Numbered from the stretch's first letter, positions 8,240-19,958 are shown. The stretch: 22,392 bases of DNA from Apostichopus leukothele (GCA_010014835.2 JAAAKB020000011.1:565373-587764), one strand, 5' to 3'. A program made the numbers and translations. Notes: generated by a model not told the origin, from the letters alone.

Positions 8240-9370
8240 TTTATATTTTAAGTTGACTGAAATTTTTTAAATTATGCAATCAGGGATCTTTCAATTAAGA
8301 AGAACGAGAATATAAAACAAATACTCTTTTTGTGTTTTGATTCTTCTTCTAATTAGAAAGTCAGACAAAAGGAAATTGAACAATTTTAAATACTTTCTTT
8401 TCTTTTTTATTTTCCAATTTATCATTTAATTGTGAATATTAAGAATGGTTCTTAAAATAAGGATGCTACTCTCGTTATTTATTATCTTTTCTTATCTGCA
8501 AGATCATTCATATGCGTTTCAGTGTCTGGTAATTGATCTCTGAAAATGGTGCTGTGTTAGTGTAGGAAGTAGATCTAAGTGTGGGCAAACTTGACATGAA
8601 ACAATTTTGACTTGGAAATCTCCCTGCTTGTTCAGTCGTGATAAATCCCCATCTGTCCCGGAAAGATGATATAGGCTGTTTGAAGAAATAATGTGACCAT
8701 TTTGGACCAAAAATACTGACCTTTCATTGAAATTTATTTTTCAGGAAGGCAACTCTGTTGGAATATCAATGCACATATACTCTTTCGTTGTTATTGTTTT
8801 AAAACAAGATTTTGATTCAGATGTGCTATTTATTAGCCAATTTTAAGGAGTTTTTTTTATATCCTGATTGTCAGAAATTTGAAGAAAAATGTCCTTAAGG
8901 GAGAACATAAACAATATATGCTTCTTTTGCAGTTGATAAGAAGTAAGAGGAAGAAGACGAAAAAAAGCTTGAATGTTTGATAACAAATGTTAAAGGAGGA
9001 TGTGGCAGCACAAAAATGTACAGTTCAGTGGGAAAGAAGTTAATCCGAACAATTAACACAAATGAGTAAAGGACCAAGTTGTAGAAATAGTGGCCATTGC
9101 CAGTTTTGTTGAAAAGGGCTAGGGGATTGGGGTGGGGATGGGGTGGTTCTGGATCTTATCATCCTTTGAATAAGTGGTATCAGAAAGATTCCTTCAAATG
9201 ACTTCCCTGAAGATATTTTTGGAGGATCTGTAAACATATTTTCCAAGTATTCCATAGGCTCGAAAATATTTTTCAAGTAGGGAGGTTTTCAAGTCACAAG
9301 TTTTAACCCAATATTGATATGCATGTTTTACAGATATGGTTTTATTAAAATATTTTCTCTTTTCCAGTGC
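8240..9370. other. Non-coding AT-rich stretch, candidate 3' UTR or intergenic
   Basis: No coding exon, RNA gene or mobile element is supported. Minus-strand open frames at 8519-8710, 8895-9077 and 9040-9276 show no recognised motif. The content is T-rich with several pyrimidine-AG acceptor-like sites (8744, 9367) but no matching open exon. Confidence 0.5.
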
Positions 9371-9374
9371 TCCA

Positions 9375-9424
9375 TGTAGATATATTTATTGATAAATTTC
9401 TATGTATATTTGTAACTGTAAATA
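9375..9424 (+). promoter_or_regulatory. Two Pumilio-type motifs, candidate 3' UTR element
   Basis: TGTAGATA (9375-9382) and TGTAAATA (9417-9424) both fit the Pumilio/PUF consensus UGUANAUA and lie 42 bases apart in AT-rich DNA downstream of the POU6 stop. If this stretch is transcribed as 3' UTR they could mediate translational repression or decay. ATTAAA, a variant poly(A) signal, occurs nearby at about 9344, but no canonical AATAAA was found between 6710 and 9500. Confidence 0.3.
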
Positions 9425-9618
9425 GCGCTCTTATTGTGTCTCCTAAATGTGAATATTCAACACAGTTTTCTCCACTTTTTTTTTTTTAATTTTTAATTTA
9501 TTGACCAACCAATACGTCCATTTATAAGTAGAGAGGTTTATGCTAGTACATTTTTTTTTCGTTTTTCAGGGGAGAAATATTTATTTCTCTCTTCTGGGAA
9601 ATACTTGACAATAATACG

Positions 9619-9672
9619 GTGCGCGTGTGTGTGTGTCTGTGTGTGCAGTGTTTATGTATGTGTGTGTGTGTA
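9619..9672 (+). repeat. GT microsatellite
   Basis: Imperfect (GT)n, about 54 bases, with CTG and TATG interruptions. Confidence 0.8.
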
Positions 9673-9905
9673 GAATTTTACCTCCTTGATACATAAGACA
9701 ATCCCACCTTGTTTAGACAAAGCAGTAATATGGTGTACCTTTTCTTGTTCAAAATAGGATGCTTTTAACATTTTTCAACTTTTAGTCATTTTTAACGCAG
9801 GTTACATTCATGTCATTTGGTTCTCAAAGTAAGCTAGAAAACAAAAATTTGTGGGGAAATGCTTAACAGGATTATGGCACTAGTGAAGGTTAATTGGTTA
9901 TATAC

Positions 9906-9929
9906 CAAAGGTGAAATATGTCACCTTTG
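9906..9929 (+). other. Perfect 9-bp hairpin
   Basis: CAAAGGTGA and TCACCTTTG are exact reverse complements around the 6-base loop AATATG. No further context supports a role. Confidence 0.35.
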
Positions 9930-10196
9930 TAAGGCTTGGTTCTCTGACTGGCACTGCTTAAAATCCTATCCCAACCCCCAAAAATGATTAACTTGACTTT
10001 TTCAGTCCATCCCTTACAATTTTACCGTTTTTTAGTCTTCTGCATAAATATCTGGTTTTGTCTATTAAAAATGAACAATACTCAATTAAAAACCATTTCT
10101 AGGAAGGGTTTGACAATCCTTGCCAATAGAAGGATGGAATGCTCTAAGCTGTGATCTACGTTGTAACCTAAGCTTTGATGCTTTGCATCATCCTGT

Positions 10197-10261
10197 GTTT
10201 TCAACTCTAGAACTCTAGTTGTTTTCAACTCTAGACTCTAGTTTTCAACTCTAGACTCTAG
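10197..10261 (+). repeat. Short 20-bp tandem repeat
   Basis: GTTTTCAACTCTAGACTCTA occurs twice exactly (10221-10240, 10241-10260), preceded by a diverged 24-base copy from 10197. It is in non-coding DNA. Confidence 0.85.
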
Positions 10262-11522
10262 AACTTGCTGTCACTGTCGTATAGGCTCGTCTCATTGTTG
10301 CCTTTGTTATGAATTTCTGATTTGAACGAAGAGAGAAACAGTAGATGGTTTCCTTCCTCTCCATGCAATTATCTCAATTTGCCCGTACTTAACGTATTTT
10401 GGAGTTTTCCACTGCTCATCTTTCATTGATGTTGCCCCCACAAAAATTTATGTTTCTTTTTAAGACAACCGAGTGAAAACTAAGTGCAAATTAAACTTGC
10501 GTCAATCTTAAGGCATTGATTATTCAGTGATCACTAGGGACATTACAGTAGGGAACATGGATATTGATCCCAAAGTGTGTTAATGAAATTATCGAAAGCA
10601 TAAAGCTGGGAATATTCCACAGTCTAAAAGTGAGAATGAGAAAACATTCGTTGACTTGTCAATATATAGTTTTCTCTTTACCCACCTTTTTCTTTGCCCT
10701 CTTTCATGTGAATAATAAGGACTATTTAACTCATCCATCTAAGGCACCTGACAATTAAACAGACCCTAAAAAGCAGCTTCAAAGCAGATCAAGTGTTTTC
10801 GATGGTATTCGATTTTGTGAATCCATGGCAATGTAGAGCATCTCAAATAATGAAGTGAAAGTTCGATTTTTTTATAAATTTGCTGCTCTTTACGTGTAAT
10901 TCAATGCTAACTTGAAAATTGTCTTTTTTATTTAAATTATTGGCTCATTAAGCTCTAACTGATGGAAAATTCTATGAGAGCATCTTTGTTCAATCAACTG
11001 AAATCTTTTATTGCAACAAATAATGATCGGTCAGTTTGGTCAAATTGTGAAAACAATCTCGAAGAGCTAGTTTTAAGTGTCCATTACCTAGATGAAAATG
11101 CTGTTACTAAAAATGCTGTCTCTAAAACAATAAGATTTGGAAAAAAAAGTTTAGAACACCTAAAAAGTTGATTTCTTTTGAACTATACTGAAATTTTGAA
11201 GCAATAGAGATGAGCTGTTTTTTATGTTTCTTTTTTTGTTTTTGCATTAGTCGGTGACCATATCGTTAAAATTTTGTTTTGATTAGGATATGCTCATAAA
11301 CAACACTTTCAGACCTGCAGATAGGGCAAGTACCACAGTGTATACCAGTGGATTAGTTAGTAAGCAGTGAAGTTCCTTGAACATAGTATGCCTGCATGTG
11401 TGCTAACTCTATTTAAATCTATTCTGGGGAGAAAGGAGACTTTTGAGCTTGTTCTAAAGGGTTCTCTCTTTATATATACAGAGAATGTTTTTAGCTTTAC
11501 CACAGGTCACACAGTATCTTTC

Positions 11523-11530
<8 letters not shown>
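10262..11530. other. Non-coding stretch without supported genes
   Basis: No exon, RNA or element is supported. A 69-codon plus-strand frame at 10962-11171 (beginning MENSMRASLFNQLK) is the most protein-like piece, with balanced composition, but it has no recognised motif and no splice context, so I do not call it a gene. Confidence 0.45.

Positions 11531-11570
<40 letters not shown>
11531..11570 (+). repeat. T40 homopolymer
   Basis: Forty consecutive T, preceded by C/T-rich sequence. On the minus strand this is A40, so it could be the tail of a retrotransposed copy extending to higher coordinates, but I see no recognisable element body or target-site duplication there. Confidence 0.75.
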
Positions 11571-11571
<1 letters not shown>

Positions 11572-12016
11572 GTATTTTGACCATTTTTTTATTTTGTAAA
11601 CCATTCCAAAAATTATATTTTACTGTAGCTCAAAGTTACATATTTTGTATATTTTGGTGAAAACAACCACAGATCCCCACAATAATTGTGTGTTGTATCA
11701 AAGAGAAACTGCTAGAATTAATTTTCTAAAGGGATTACCAAGGGATTACCAAACCCATTATTAGTGATAATTTTTCTTTATTGTGTCACAAAGATCATTC
11801 GTAGCTTAGGTTTATTTTTTGACATGATGCAAAAGAAGAATATAATCAAAACATCCTGGTGAAACTTTTATTCTCCTCCAACGGGTTGGTTTTGAGAGTA
11901 GTTCATCCCAGGCCTGTAGCCGGAAACTCTGAGTTGGAGGGGCACCATCAGCTTAGGGAGTGGCACCAACAACTCAAAGAAGGGCACAATACTCTTGTCC
12001 TGTAACTTTGTGAAGG

Positions 12017-12116
12017 NNNNNNNNNNNNNNNNNNNNNNNNNNNNNNNNNNNNNNNNNNNNNNNNNNNNNNNNNNNNNNNNNNNNNNNNNNNNNNNNNNNN
12101 NNNNNNNNNNNNNNNN
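12017..12116. other. Assembly gap (100 N)
   Basis: Exactly 100 N, the conventional placeholder for a scaffold join of unknown length. Distance and order across this point should not be trusted; the POU6 gene lies entirely to its left. Open frames crossing it are artefacts. Confidence 0.98.
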
Positions 12117-12721
12117 ACTGTCTGCATTTTGTAGCGACACGAACAAAACGTCACTTGCAAGCAACAGAAAGTTAACTTTTTCAGATGGCTGCATGCGGTT
12201 TGGGGCAAGTCTTCAATGCCTTTAAATTACCCAGGCCAAGGCTATGCCCTCATAAGCTAGTTGTTTCTAACATACACTGCTAGCACCCTTTGCTTCACTA
12301 GGCCTTGGGTACCATTTAGATTTAACACAATATTCGAATTTAGGGAACACGGGAAACTACCGTCCATATTGGCTCAGGTTTTGGGCTAATATGGGGTTCA
12401 AGTCCTGGGCTACTGCCATAATGTTCCTGTCGTGGAACCGGACCTTGTCAAAATTAGGCTAGGCCTATGTTACAGTATTCGGATAGGTAGAATTGAATAC
12501 GGTTTTCATTAACTTTAGTCTTATTTCATGCATGAAAAATGTACACTAACAGAGAAGGGAAGAATAAGAATGCTTCTGTGGCATCCGACCAAAACTGTTA
12601 TCCGTCAATAGAGAAGATTTGGAAATAGAAACTAGGCTGAAATCGTAACGCATCTGGTTTCCAAGGACAGCAAGAATGTCAGATTTGATCGCACAGCTAG
12701 CCTAAAAGATTGTGATATACT

Positions 12722-12733
12722 GCCCTCTATTGG
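12722..12733 (+). promoter_or_regulatory. Candidate CTCF-type site
   Basis: GCCCTCTATTGG matches the reverse-orientation CTCF core (GCCMYCTRSTGG) at 11 of 12 positions. It lies between the POU6 gene and a CpG-richer, motif-dense segment at 13100-13600. One short motif is weak evidence. Confidence 0.25.
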
Positions 12734-13161
12734 TACTTCTCACTCGCTAATTTCAACGTATCAAAACCATAGAAATTGATTAGGAACGCAAGCGATTTTC
12801 TTTGAATGTTTCATTGTTTAGTTTAGTGAAACAAATATTATCTTCTCAAAACTATGAATGGCAATGAAGAGCAACTACCACCGATGATAATCGCATTTAA
12901 TGGTCTATTTCGTCCCAACATTACATATGTAGGTCTTCAATTACAACATCTGTCGCCTGCCAGTCATGACCCATGGACCCATCCAACTTCAGTCATTCTT
13001 TATAAAGGTCTGCCCCACCCCGTAATTGTCTCATTTGTCCACGGAATTATTTTACCCTCACTATACCGGCTAACTCATGAACATTAAGAAAATTGGGAAA
13101 GAAATGCATTTAGTCTCAATACACAACCTGCCGCTCTACGCCTCTGCGTCCGAACTTCGGC

Positions 13162-13186
13162 CAAGCGTACGCTGCAAGTACGCTTG
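13162..13186 (+). other. Perfect 9-bp hairpin in CpG-rich DNA
   Basis: CAAGCGTAC and GTACGCTTG are reverse complements around a 7-base loop. The surrounding 13130-13215 is locally rich in CpG. No function can be assigned. Confidence 0.35.
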
Positions 13187-13510
13187 ATTAGGACGGAATG
13201 TTACGAGTCGAATAAGTTATGGTAAAAACTCACTGTTGCGTAAATAAGGTCACCCAGACTGGTAATGTATACAACTTTATCCTACCTTGTACAATAAGAC
13301 CCCCAGCTCCAATTTCTCCCCACCCGCAGCCTCTAATGTTCAGATGTATGCACCAGTCTTGAGGGGAACAATCCACATCTATAGGGAGGTCAAATGTCCA
13401 ATTTGTATACAAAATATTCTCGACCCATCATCTTGTAGCAGCTAACCTCTTAATCTGTCTACATAGAAATCATATTCTTGTGCAAAATTAGCGACAAAAC
13501 GAATTACGCG

Positions 13511-13586
13511 TTACGTCATATTCATTTTGTTTACTCATCCGAGCAATTGTAAACAACAACAGAGCGTTGCGAAATCATTTGTTTAC
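13511..13586. promoter_or_regulatory. Cluster of forkhead and CRE-like motifs
   Basis: TTACGTCA (13511-13518, CRE/ATF-like), TGTTTAC (13528-13534), GTAAACA (13549-13555) and TGTTTAC (13580-13586) give one CRE-like and three forkhead cores within 76 bases. The CpG content is higher than in the flanks. This may be an enhancer or a promoter of a gene outside the window; no transcribed product is visible beside it. Confidence 0.3.
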
Positions 13587-13619
13587 ATTATGTCGATGAG
13601 GTGCAGAGTAGCAGACGAT

Positions 13620-15990
13620 CGTTGTAGGTACAAAGTACAATGCTTTGCGAAGTATAATAACAAACACTGACTGTAGCCTAGCCTAAGGATCATCACTCGG
13701 AAAAGTATGCATTAACATACATAGTACTAAGAATCTCAAATACTACTTGGTATATGAAGTAAACCAATTCGGACTGGGTTATTCAACGAACTGTTGCTTG
13801 TGAGTTGTCATAAACGAGTAAATCGGCGATGCTAGCTTGGTTTGTGTGGCTTATATAATGTAATTTCATGTGCATGCGAAGTATATGTAGCCATGCGAGT
13901 ACTAATGTTACGTTAGGCAAGAAACAGTATTTTGAAAGTTAACTTCATGTTAGGTTATAGGCCTAGGCGTCATGGGTTCGAATTTAAGCTAGGTCCTTAA
14001 GAACAGAAGGAGCTTAGGCCTTACTTAGGCCCCAACTTAAAGTAATGTTATTATCACATACCACCTAACACTTACATTACTAGCCTACTACCTATTGAGC
14101 CAAGGCTATAGGTCCTAGGCCAAAATACTAAGTTAGCCTATAGAAAAGTGGTCCCAGGTATGATCAAGCCCAAAGTGGTTTTCCCCTAGTTATATGCCTA
14201 TGATCTATTTTGAGCATGTGGCATATTGTGTCCTTTGGCAAGGAAAATTCTGTCAACACCCAGAAAACTTTCTGAGTTTAACATGTGAACATAGGTTGGC
14301 CTTGGCCTAACATAACATTTGAGGTGGAATAGAATTTTAAATGCTATTATATTTCTGTCGAAATCTCAGCAAATAGGAAAGAAACATGTCCTGGCCATTG
14401 TAAGGCGGGGTTTTAGTTGATACTTATGTCAGATTAGCACGGGCGCCTTACACAAGATTATTCTGATGAGGGTTAAGCCTGAAATATAGAGATTATACAA
14501 GAAACAGTTCAGGAGACGAATCGGATACTCCTATCTTGTGATAAACTTTATTGAAGTGTTTTGACTCCAAATTGAGAACAATAGATGGGATGAAACTTGA
14601 AACGGTTTAACAATAAAGGGCCTAAAGAGATTAGAACTCTTACAATACGTCCTTACGGGATGAAGACTAACAGAGCTCTCGAATATAAAAATATGCATAT
14701 TTGAAGTCACGCAAACTGGAATAAACAAGCAAATTCGCACACTCAGCTGATCGCCTGAAGTGCCGATATATAATAATTGATTGAACAAGCCAATCGATTG
14801 CGAACAGCTGAATGCAAATGTCTGCAAATATAATATCATGTCACGCACATAAGGTACGCAGAAAGACGCACAACAACGCATAGATTCTACCGACAACTAC
14901 GGATTCTGGCGGGATGCCAACCAATGCTAGAAATAAAATAACGCAACATAACCTTGAACTTAACATGACCTTGTATATGCACCAAAATACGTCTTACACT
15001 ATGAAACAAACCAAGGCTAATGCAGATTACAAAACTTGATGTGAAAGAACACAAAATTACAGTTGAATTAAAGTTGGGTGTTTTAGAGGATGCAATGGCC
15101 TAGAACATCGCCCAAACCCTTCAGTTTCATGAGTAAAGTGTTGGAACCTAGTGTGGTATGGAACATATCATGTCCAGTGCACTTAAGGTAAATTTGGTTA
15201 TGACATTACAGCAAAGTAAGATTGAAGTGTAGTAGCAATTATTCTTTCAACATGTTTTATCTCAAGTCTGAAGTCAAAAGAAGATGTATTTATGATGTCC
15301 ACAATTCAGTACTTTTTTTCTTTCTGTAAGGTAATTGATATCACCTCAAATATTATTTGTTTGCATCCAACATAAAGAATAGTAATGAAGAAACCTCCCA
15401 GCATTCTTTCTAAGCCTTACCTGTTTGAATAATTGTTCATCATTGTATGTAGTACATAGGATGGTACATGTTCTCCTTATAGACTGCATGACCATGTGAA
15501 TTTAAGATACATTCCACTAATGACATAATTAAGGCTGCGCCATTAATGTACAATCAGTGAAAGAGAATGAAGATGCTCAGAAATAGTTGATAATCTCATC
15601 GAATTTTTACCAAAATATTTAGAATACAGATGCACTGCATGACAGACGTGTAGTACAAGTACAACAGCATGAGTAAAGGGTACCATTGAGTACCATTGCA
15701 AGGCTCAGTGTACAAGTACCATTACATGATGTCATAATGTTATAAACACTTCATTTCCAAATTGTCCGGATTATGAGTGCATAGCCATTTGTGTGATTAC
15801 AATGACACACAACTATGCTAGAATACAAGTACTCATCATACAAGTGCTCATTGCAAGTCTACTGCATCCAGATAAACAAATTATCAAAAGTTTCAGGATT
15901 CACCTCACCATGCTCAACCAACAATGCCTAACTCCTTCTTTTGATTGAATTGTTGTACTAAACACTTCAACCTCTGGTAATCAATTCCTT
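13620..15990. other. Long stretch without supported genes
   Basis: Contains many TAGGCCTA-like palindromic words around 13950-14120 and a perfect octamer ATGCAAAT at 14812-14819. A 121-codon minus-strand frame (14531-14896) is present but shows no domain or splice context. No RNA gene or intact mobile element is seen. Confidence 0.5.
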
Positions 15991-16000
15991 CATTCCTCAT

Positions 16001-16140
16001 CCCCCCCCCCCCCCCCCCACACCCCATTCCACCCCTCCCTCTAAGAAGTAGACCTTTGGTTTTTCAAATTATACAATTTTGTTTTTCACCCATAAATACA
16101 TTGAAGAGTAGGGGGTTGGGGGGGGGGGGTGGGAGGTAGG
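16001..16140. repeat. Facing poly-C and poly-G tracts
   Basis: C18 at 16001-16018, followed by further C runs to about 16040, is separated by about 70 bases from G-rich sequence at 16111-16140 (G5, G13 and G3 runs). The two can pair as an inverted repeat, and each strand also fits a quadruplex pattern. Confidence 0.75.
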
Positions 16141-16679
16141 TGCGAGGGTGGTCTTCATGTTCCCAGGGTTAATAAAACCCTATCATTACCATGGTACTAC
16201 TGAATATGTTCCAATCACTTCTTTCAGTGTGTGGTATTAGTAGATTATCTAGATTCCCTATGTTCTTGTAAAGGTCACAGCTTGGCCCTGTTCTGCAATC
16301 CTGTACGTGACTGAACTTTGCAGGCTTTCTGTACCTTCATGGTAGTCATTCCTATCTTTTATGTCCATGATAGATATCTGTTTATGATATTTGACAAAGA
16401 TGGCATAAATAATGGATGCAGTCAGAAAGAGGGGAAAAAAGGGGGAAAAAGAAGAAAAGAAAAGAATACATATATTCCAACAACTGACTGTTCAGACTTT
16501 GCTTGCTTGGAATTACCTGAGCAAACATGTTCATAAAATTGGAAAACGTTGTATATATAAAGATTTCTTCATAAAAAAAACTTTTTTCATCAAATATTTT
16601 TTCTTTCCTCATCTGCCAAGCTCTTCAGTGATTTGTTAATAATTATACTGCTACTGTATGTTTGTTTTATGTCAAACTT

Positions 16680-17415
16680 TTTGGAATGTGATTCCCGAGC
16701 ACGTTCCTCATTTCTCTGATTATTGAAACTTGATACCCAAGCATATCAGCATCCTGTTTTGGTTTATACCAAGTACTGGAACAGTGGAACTTCTTCTTTC
16801 GCAGGAATATACGCATCCCTCATCATGTTTTACTCGATGTCTTCCACATGACATGCAAGCATAATCCTCATTTTTCCACTTTCTGGAATGTGTTACTGAA
16901 GTGTATTTTAAAAGAATAGTCCATCATGTATATATCCATTTTCTGAAACTTGTTTTCCAAGCATACCTGTAGGGTCCACTTGATTTCTGTATTAATTGCT
17001 GGGACTTGATACTAAATATATACTGCTTATGTTAACCATGCAGTCTGGAAAACAAGAAAAGTCTGGAAACAGGGAAAAACAAACAAAAGTAAGAAAAATG
17101 TCCTCATTTGAACACTTTTTGGATGATTTGTCTTTCGCGAGCGAGGTTTTAAAGAAGTGTGCGATAAAGTTAAGAGCGTGGTGAAATGTTACGGAGACAG
17201 CATGTCATGTTTGGGGTTCATGGCTCCTTGAATGTCCCTGTCAAAAAAAGTAACAAAAACTGGCTGGCATACATTTAGCGAGAGTCACAATTGTTAGGCT
17301 TACTATAGATAGCCTAACATTTGGTCATCATTAGTGTGTAGGCATCTTCAAAAACATTCTGGAATTTCACTCATGTTTTTGCATTTAGTTTCTGGAACTT
17401 GATTTCCAAGCTTAC
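16680..17415 (+). repeat. Degenerate 42-60 bp repeat array
   Basis: Variants of TTTCTGGAACTTGATTCCCA followed by AGCATA start near 16682, 16724, 16884, 16944, 17000 and 17393, spaced mainly 42-60 bases apart, with partial copies between. This is an old, eroded tandem array. A hairpin with 9-bp arms (TGTTAGGCT at 17292, AGCCTAACA at 17311) lies within the same region. Confidence 0.55.
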
Positions 17416-17419
17416 ATTA

Positions 17420-18030
17420 AGCTACCCCCTTTCCTCTCGCAATTATAATAACAATGCACACTGCTTTGCATTCTAATGTTTTTTTTCCTTCTATTTTCAA
17501 TTTTCTTTGACATCATACCAAGATGGCTTGCAGCAAACATAGCCATCTACCATTGCCCTACTACCTATGTAAATAAGCTGTGCAAATTTATGATTGAGTC
17601 AGGTTGCTTTTTTAAATTGGCACTTCAGGGACAGATGTCATGAATCAAAATCTATTTGATAGAGGTTCAAGATGGCATGAACTTTGTTTTGAAAATCATG
17701 TCAACCTGTGAGAGGACCTTTGACCTTTACTTCCCACTACCCTGGCTGTAGGCTTCTGTAATTTCAAATATGTTTATTTTCATTAATTTTACTTCCCCAG
17801 TGAGTACATGAAACAGCAGAAAATTTACACTGTCTACATTTATTTGTGTTCCATGTTGGCCTGAGCAACAGTGAAAACATAAAAACAACAGAAAATAATT
17901 CGCAGGGTGGCTTGTTTTAATTCCGAGAGTTGATGGTCTGCTTGTAGCCACGATAAATATCAGATGCCAGTCTTCTCAAGTATATATTTTTTTTGAACTT
18001 GCTCAAGTCAATCAATCCGCAAACTTTCTC
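17420..18030. other. Stretch without supported features
   Basis: AT-rich DNA. I see no exon, RNA gene, repeat unit or dyad here that I can support; the minus-strand frame at 17727-17951 is short and shows no motif. Confidence 0.5.
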
Positions 18031-18035
18031 TTTAG

Positions 18036-18143
18036 GTATCATTTCTCCGGAGGAGAACTCTGGAGCTGCACATCAAAGTTGATATATAACCTCCCTGAAG
18101 TTGGTGGAAAGAAGAACCTATTTGGGTGATTTACATATAAATG
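18036..18143 (+). other. Candidate exon with strong splice sites, probably 5' non-coding ending in ATG
   Basis: CTTTCTCTTTAG precedes 18036 and AATG|GTAAGTA follows 18143; both match splice consensus well. All three frames contain stops, so it cannot be an internal coding exon. The longest frame reads YHFSGGELWSCTSKLIYNLP and stops shortly before the donor. The last three bases are ATG, so it could be a 5' UTR exon supplying the initiator of a gene that continues beyond the window, or the last coding part of an alternative POU6 transcript. Chance remains possible. Confidence 0.3.
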
Positions 18144-18602
18144 GTAAGTATTGTTTAAGTCTTTAGCATTGTTATCATGAAAATTAAGTGAATCATTTTT
18201 TATTGCAAATAGTATTGTTTATATATTTTTCCTCCAGTTTCTTTATACTCTGCCATATTACCCTAATACTAAATGCAGGAAATATAAATAATACTCTACT
18301 GTAAATACAACCAGATGACTGTATCAAGGTGATCTTCTTGTAAGGGTATTCCTATGCATGGTTGTAGCAAATTATCAATGCAGTAATCTTGATATTCAAT
18401 GAAAAGCCGGATAATATAAAGTTTTGTTTGTAAGGAGTTATTTGCTTGGTCAAATCTTTCCAAAAAATCTGTCTTTGTTAGAGTGGCACTGCACAGTGTG
18501 TATTGTGTATATTGGTCCCATGTGTACTGCACTGTATGTACTATATGTGCACTAAATATTGGTACAGGCAAATGTACATATCTAACTACTAACATAATGA
18601 AA

Positions 18603-18676
18603 CCCCCTCCCCCCCCAAAAAAAATGGAAAATCCCCCCAAAATAATTTGGGGAATTCCCTCACTCCCCCCCTTTTT
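18603..18676. repeat. C-rich low-complexity tract
   Basis: Multiple runs of 5 to 8 C separated by A-rich spacers, with G-quadruplex potential on the minus strand. Within it, GGGAATTCCC (18650-18659) is a perfect palindrome matching the kappa-B consensus, likely by chance in such sequence. Confidence 0.6.
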
Positions 18677-19887
18677 TAACATCCTAGCACTAAAACTGAT
18701 GCACACATCTCTTAAATCTTTCAGGTACTGAAAATTTGTGCGCTCTCCATTTGGGATTGCTGTGGTTATAATTTTCCAAGGTATGAAATATTCACTCCAC
18801 CAGCCTATAGGCTGTGTTACAATTTCTGGTCCAAACACAGCATGCACACAGGTGCAGGAAAGTAAACACTTCATTGAGTCAATATCTTTTGGCAGTGCTA
18901 GAATATCAAGCGCATTTCATCAAATAGAAACGCAATTTGCATTGGCAGCAAATCTGTTCACAAAACATGAATATCAAAGGTATAGGAAGCTTATAATGGA
19001 TGTATGCTAGATTGAGTCAAACAGTTCATTTGTGGGTAAGAAAAGAATTTTCACCAAATCTAAGTTTAAAACGCAATAAAATTTGTGTCAACACCAATCA
19101 GAAAATAAAATAATACTTCAGCAAAAGACAAAAGAAATGGTTTACAAAGCTCTTTCCTATTCTGATTAGCCAAGTAAACTATGATAAGTTTAATATTATT
19201 TATTATATCATAAGACTGTGAGGAGCCCATATAAAAGCGCAATAAAAGGGCTGAAAAACTTCGAACTACTCACACGGTCGCACTTACCCCACCTCCCTCC
19301 CCCTTTTCCTCTTACATGGGTTACTCTAGCCCAATCATCTGTTCAAAATCGTTCAAGCGTCTCGTATACGAAATTAGGTAAAGGAAAGCTACCAGGGGAG
19401 TTGTGGGTAAGGGCCGGTTTGCGACCACTTTAATACCCTATTAGTTTTCGAGCATAACAGTATTCACTCTGGCTTATTATTATTTTAGTTTAGTTACCCA
19501 AGGATCAGGAAGGTTTACAGTAGCTTATTTGAGACCCTATCCGTGTTAGATCATGGATGAACACCGGCTTACTTCAAGCCTTCTCTTTTCGATAATTGTT
19601 CAGAGGATAACGAGGCAGGGGTGTTAATTCTCTGCCATTCCTGCTCCCGGGACCGCCTTTTAAAGCTCGACAGCTCCAGCATCTGACCACTTTCTCAGGG
19701 GTAGACAAAAGCACACCATTCGACTTCACTGCAGTGCAGTCATGACGAACAAATTTATTTCGAAACCAAGAAAAGAACAGACACAAATCCCTTTTCCCAA
19801 GATCACAAACCAGAAATACCAAATCCACGGAAGACTCCGCACATCACCACTGCACTGTAGCGATTTATGAATAGGTCAAGAGAATCT

Positions 19888-19958
19888 GGCTCCTGGCGGA
19901 GTTTTGATCCTGGAACCTAAGGATTGTGAGGCGGACACTCTAACCGCTGAACCAAGCA
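19888..19958 (-). repeat. tRNA-derived SINE-like head (minus strand)
   Basis: On the minus strand, TGGTTCAGCGGTTAGAGTG (complement of 19936-19954) fits a polymerase III A box. CCGCCTCACAATCC resembles a tRNA-Val (CAC) anticodon arm. CCAGGATCAAAACTCC (complement of 19898-19913) is a B-box-like T arm at tRNA spacing. The acceptor and T stems do not pair, so it is a decayed tRNA-derived element, not a working tRNA. Its body would extend towards lower coordinates; I could not define the other end. Confidence 0.6.

Noticed and set aside
11868-12225. Frames crossing the N run
   Set aside because: They exist only because N codons are not stops; artefact of the assembly gap.
13970-13990. GGGTTCGAATTTA resembling a tRNA B box
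   Set aside because: No A box or tRNA-like arms at the right distance upstream.
14812-14819. Perfect octamer ATGCAAAT
   Set aside because: One 8-base match in over 20 kb of AT-rich DNA is not significant without clustering.
14531-14896. 121-codon minus-strand frame
   Set aside because: No recognisable motif, splice context or codon signal; no retroelement domain seen around it.
18650-18659. GGGAATTCCC kappa-B palindrome
   Set aside because: Single short motif inside C/G-rich low-complexity sequence; expected by chance.
18296-18874. 192-codon minus-strand frame, the longest single frame in the window
   Set aside because: Spans a low-complexity C/G tract (Gly run), has no domain, and reads through AT-rich DNA; most likely chance.
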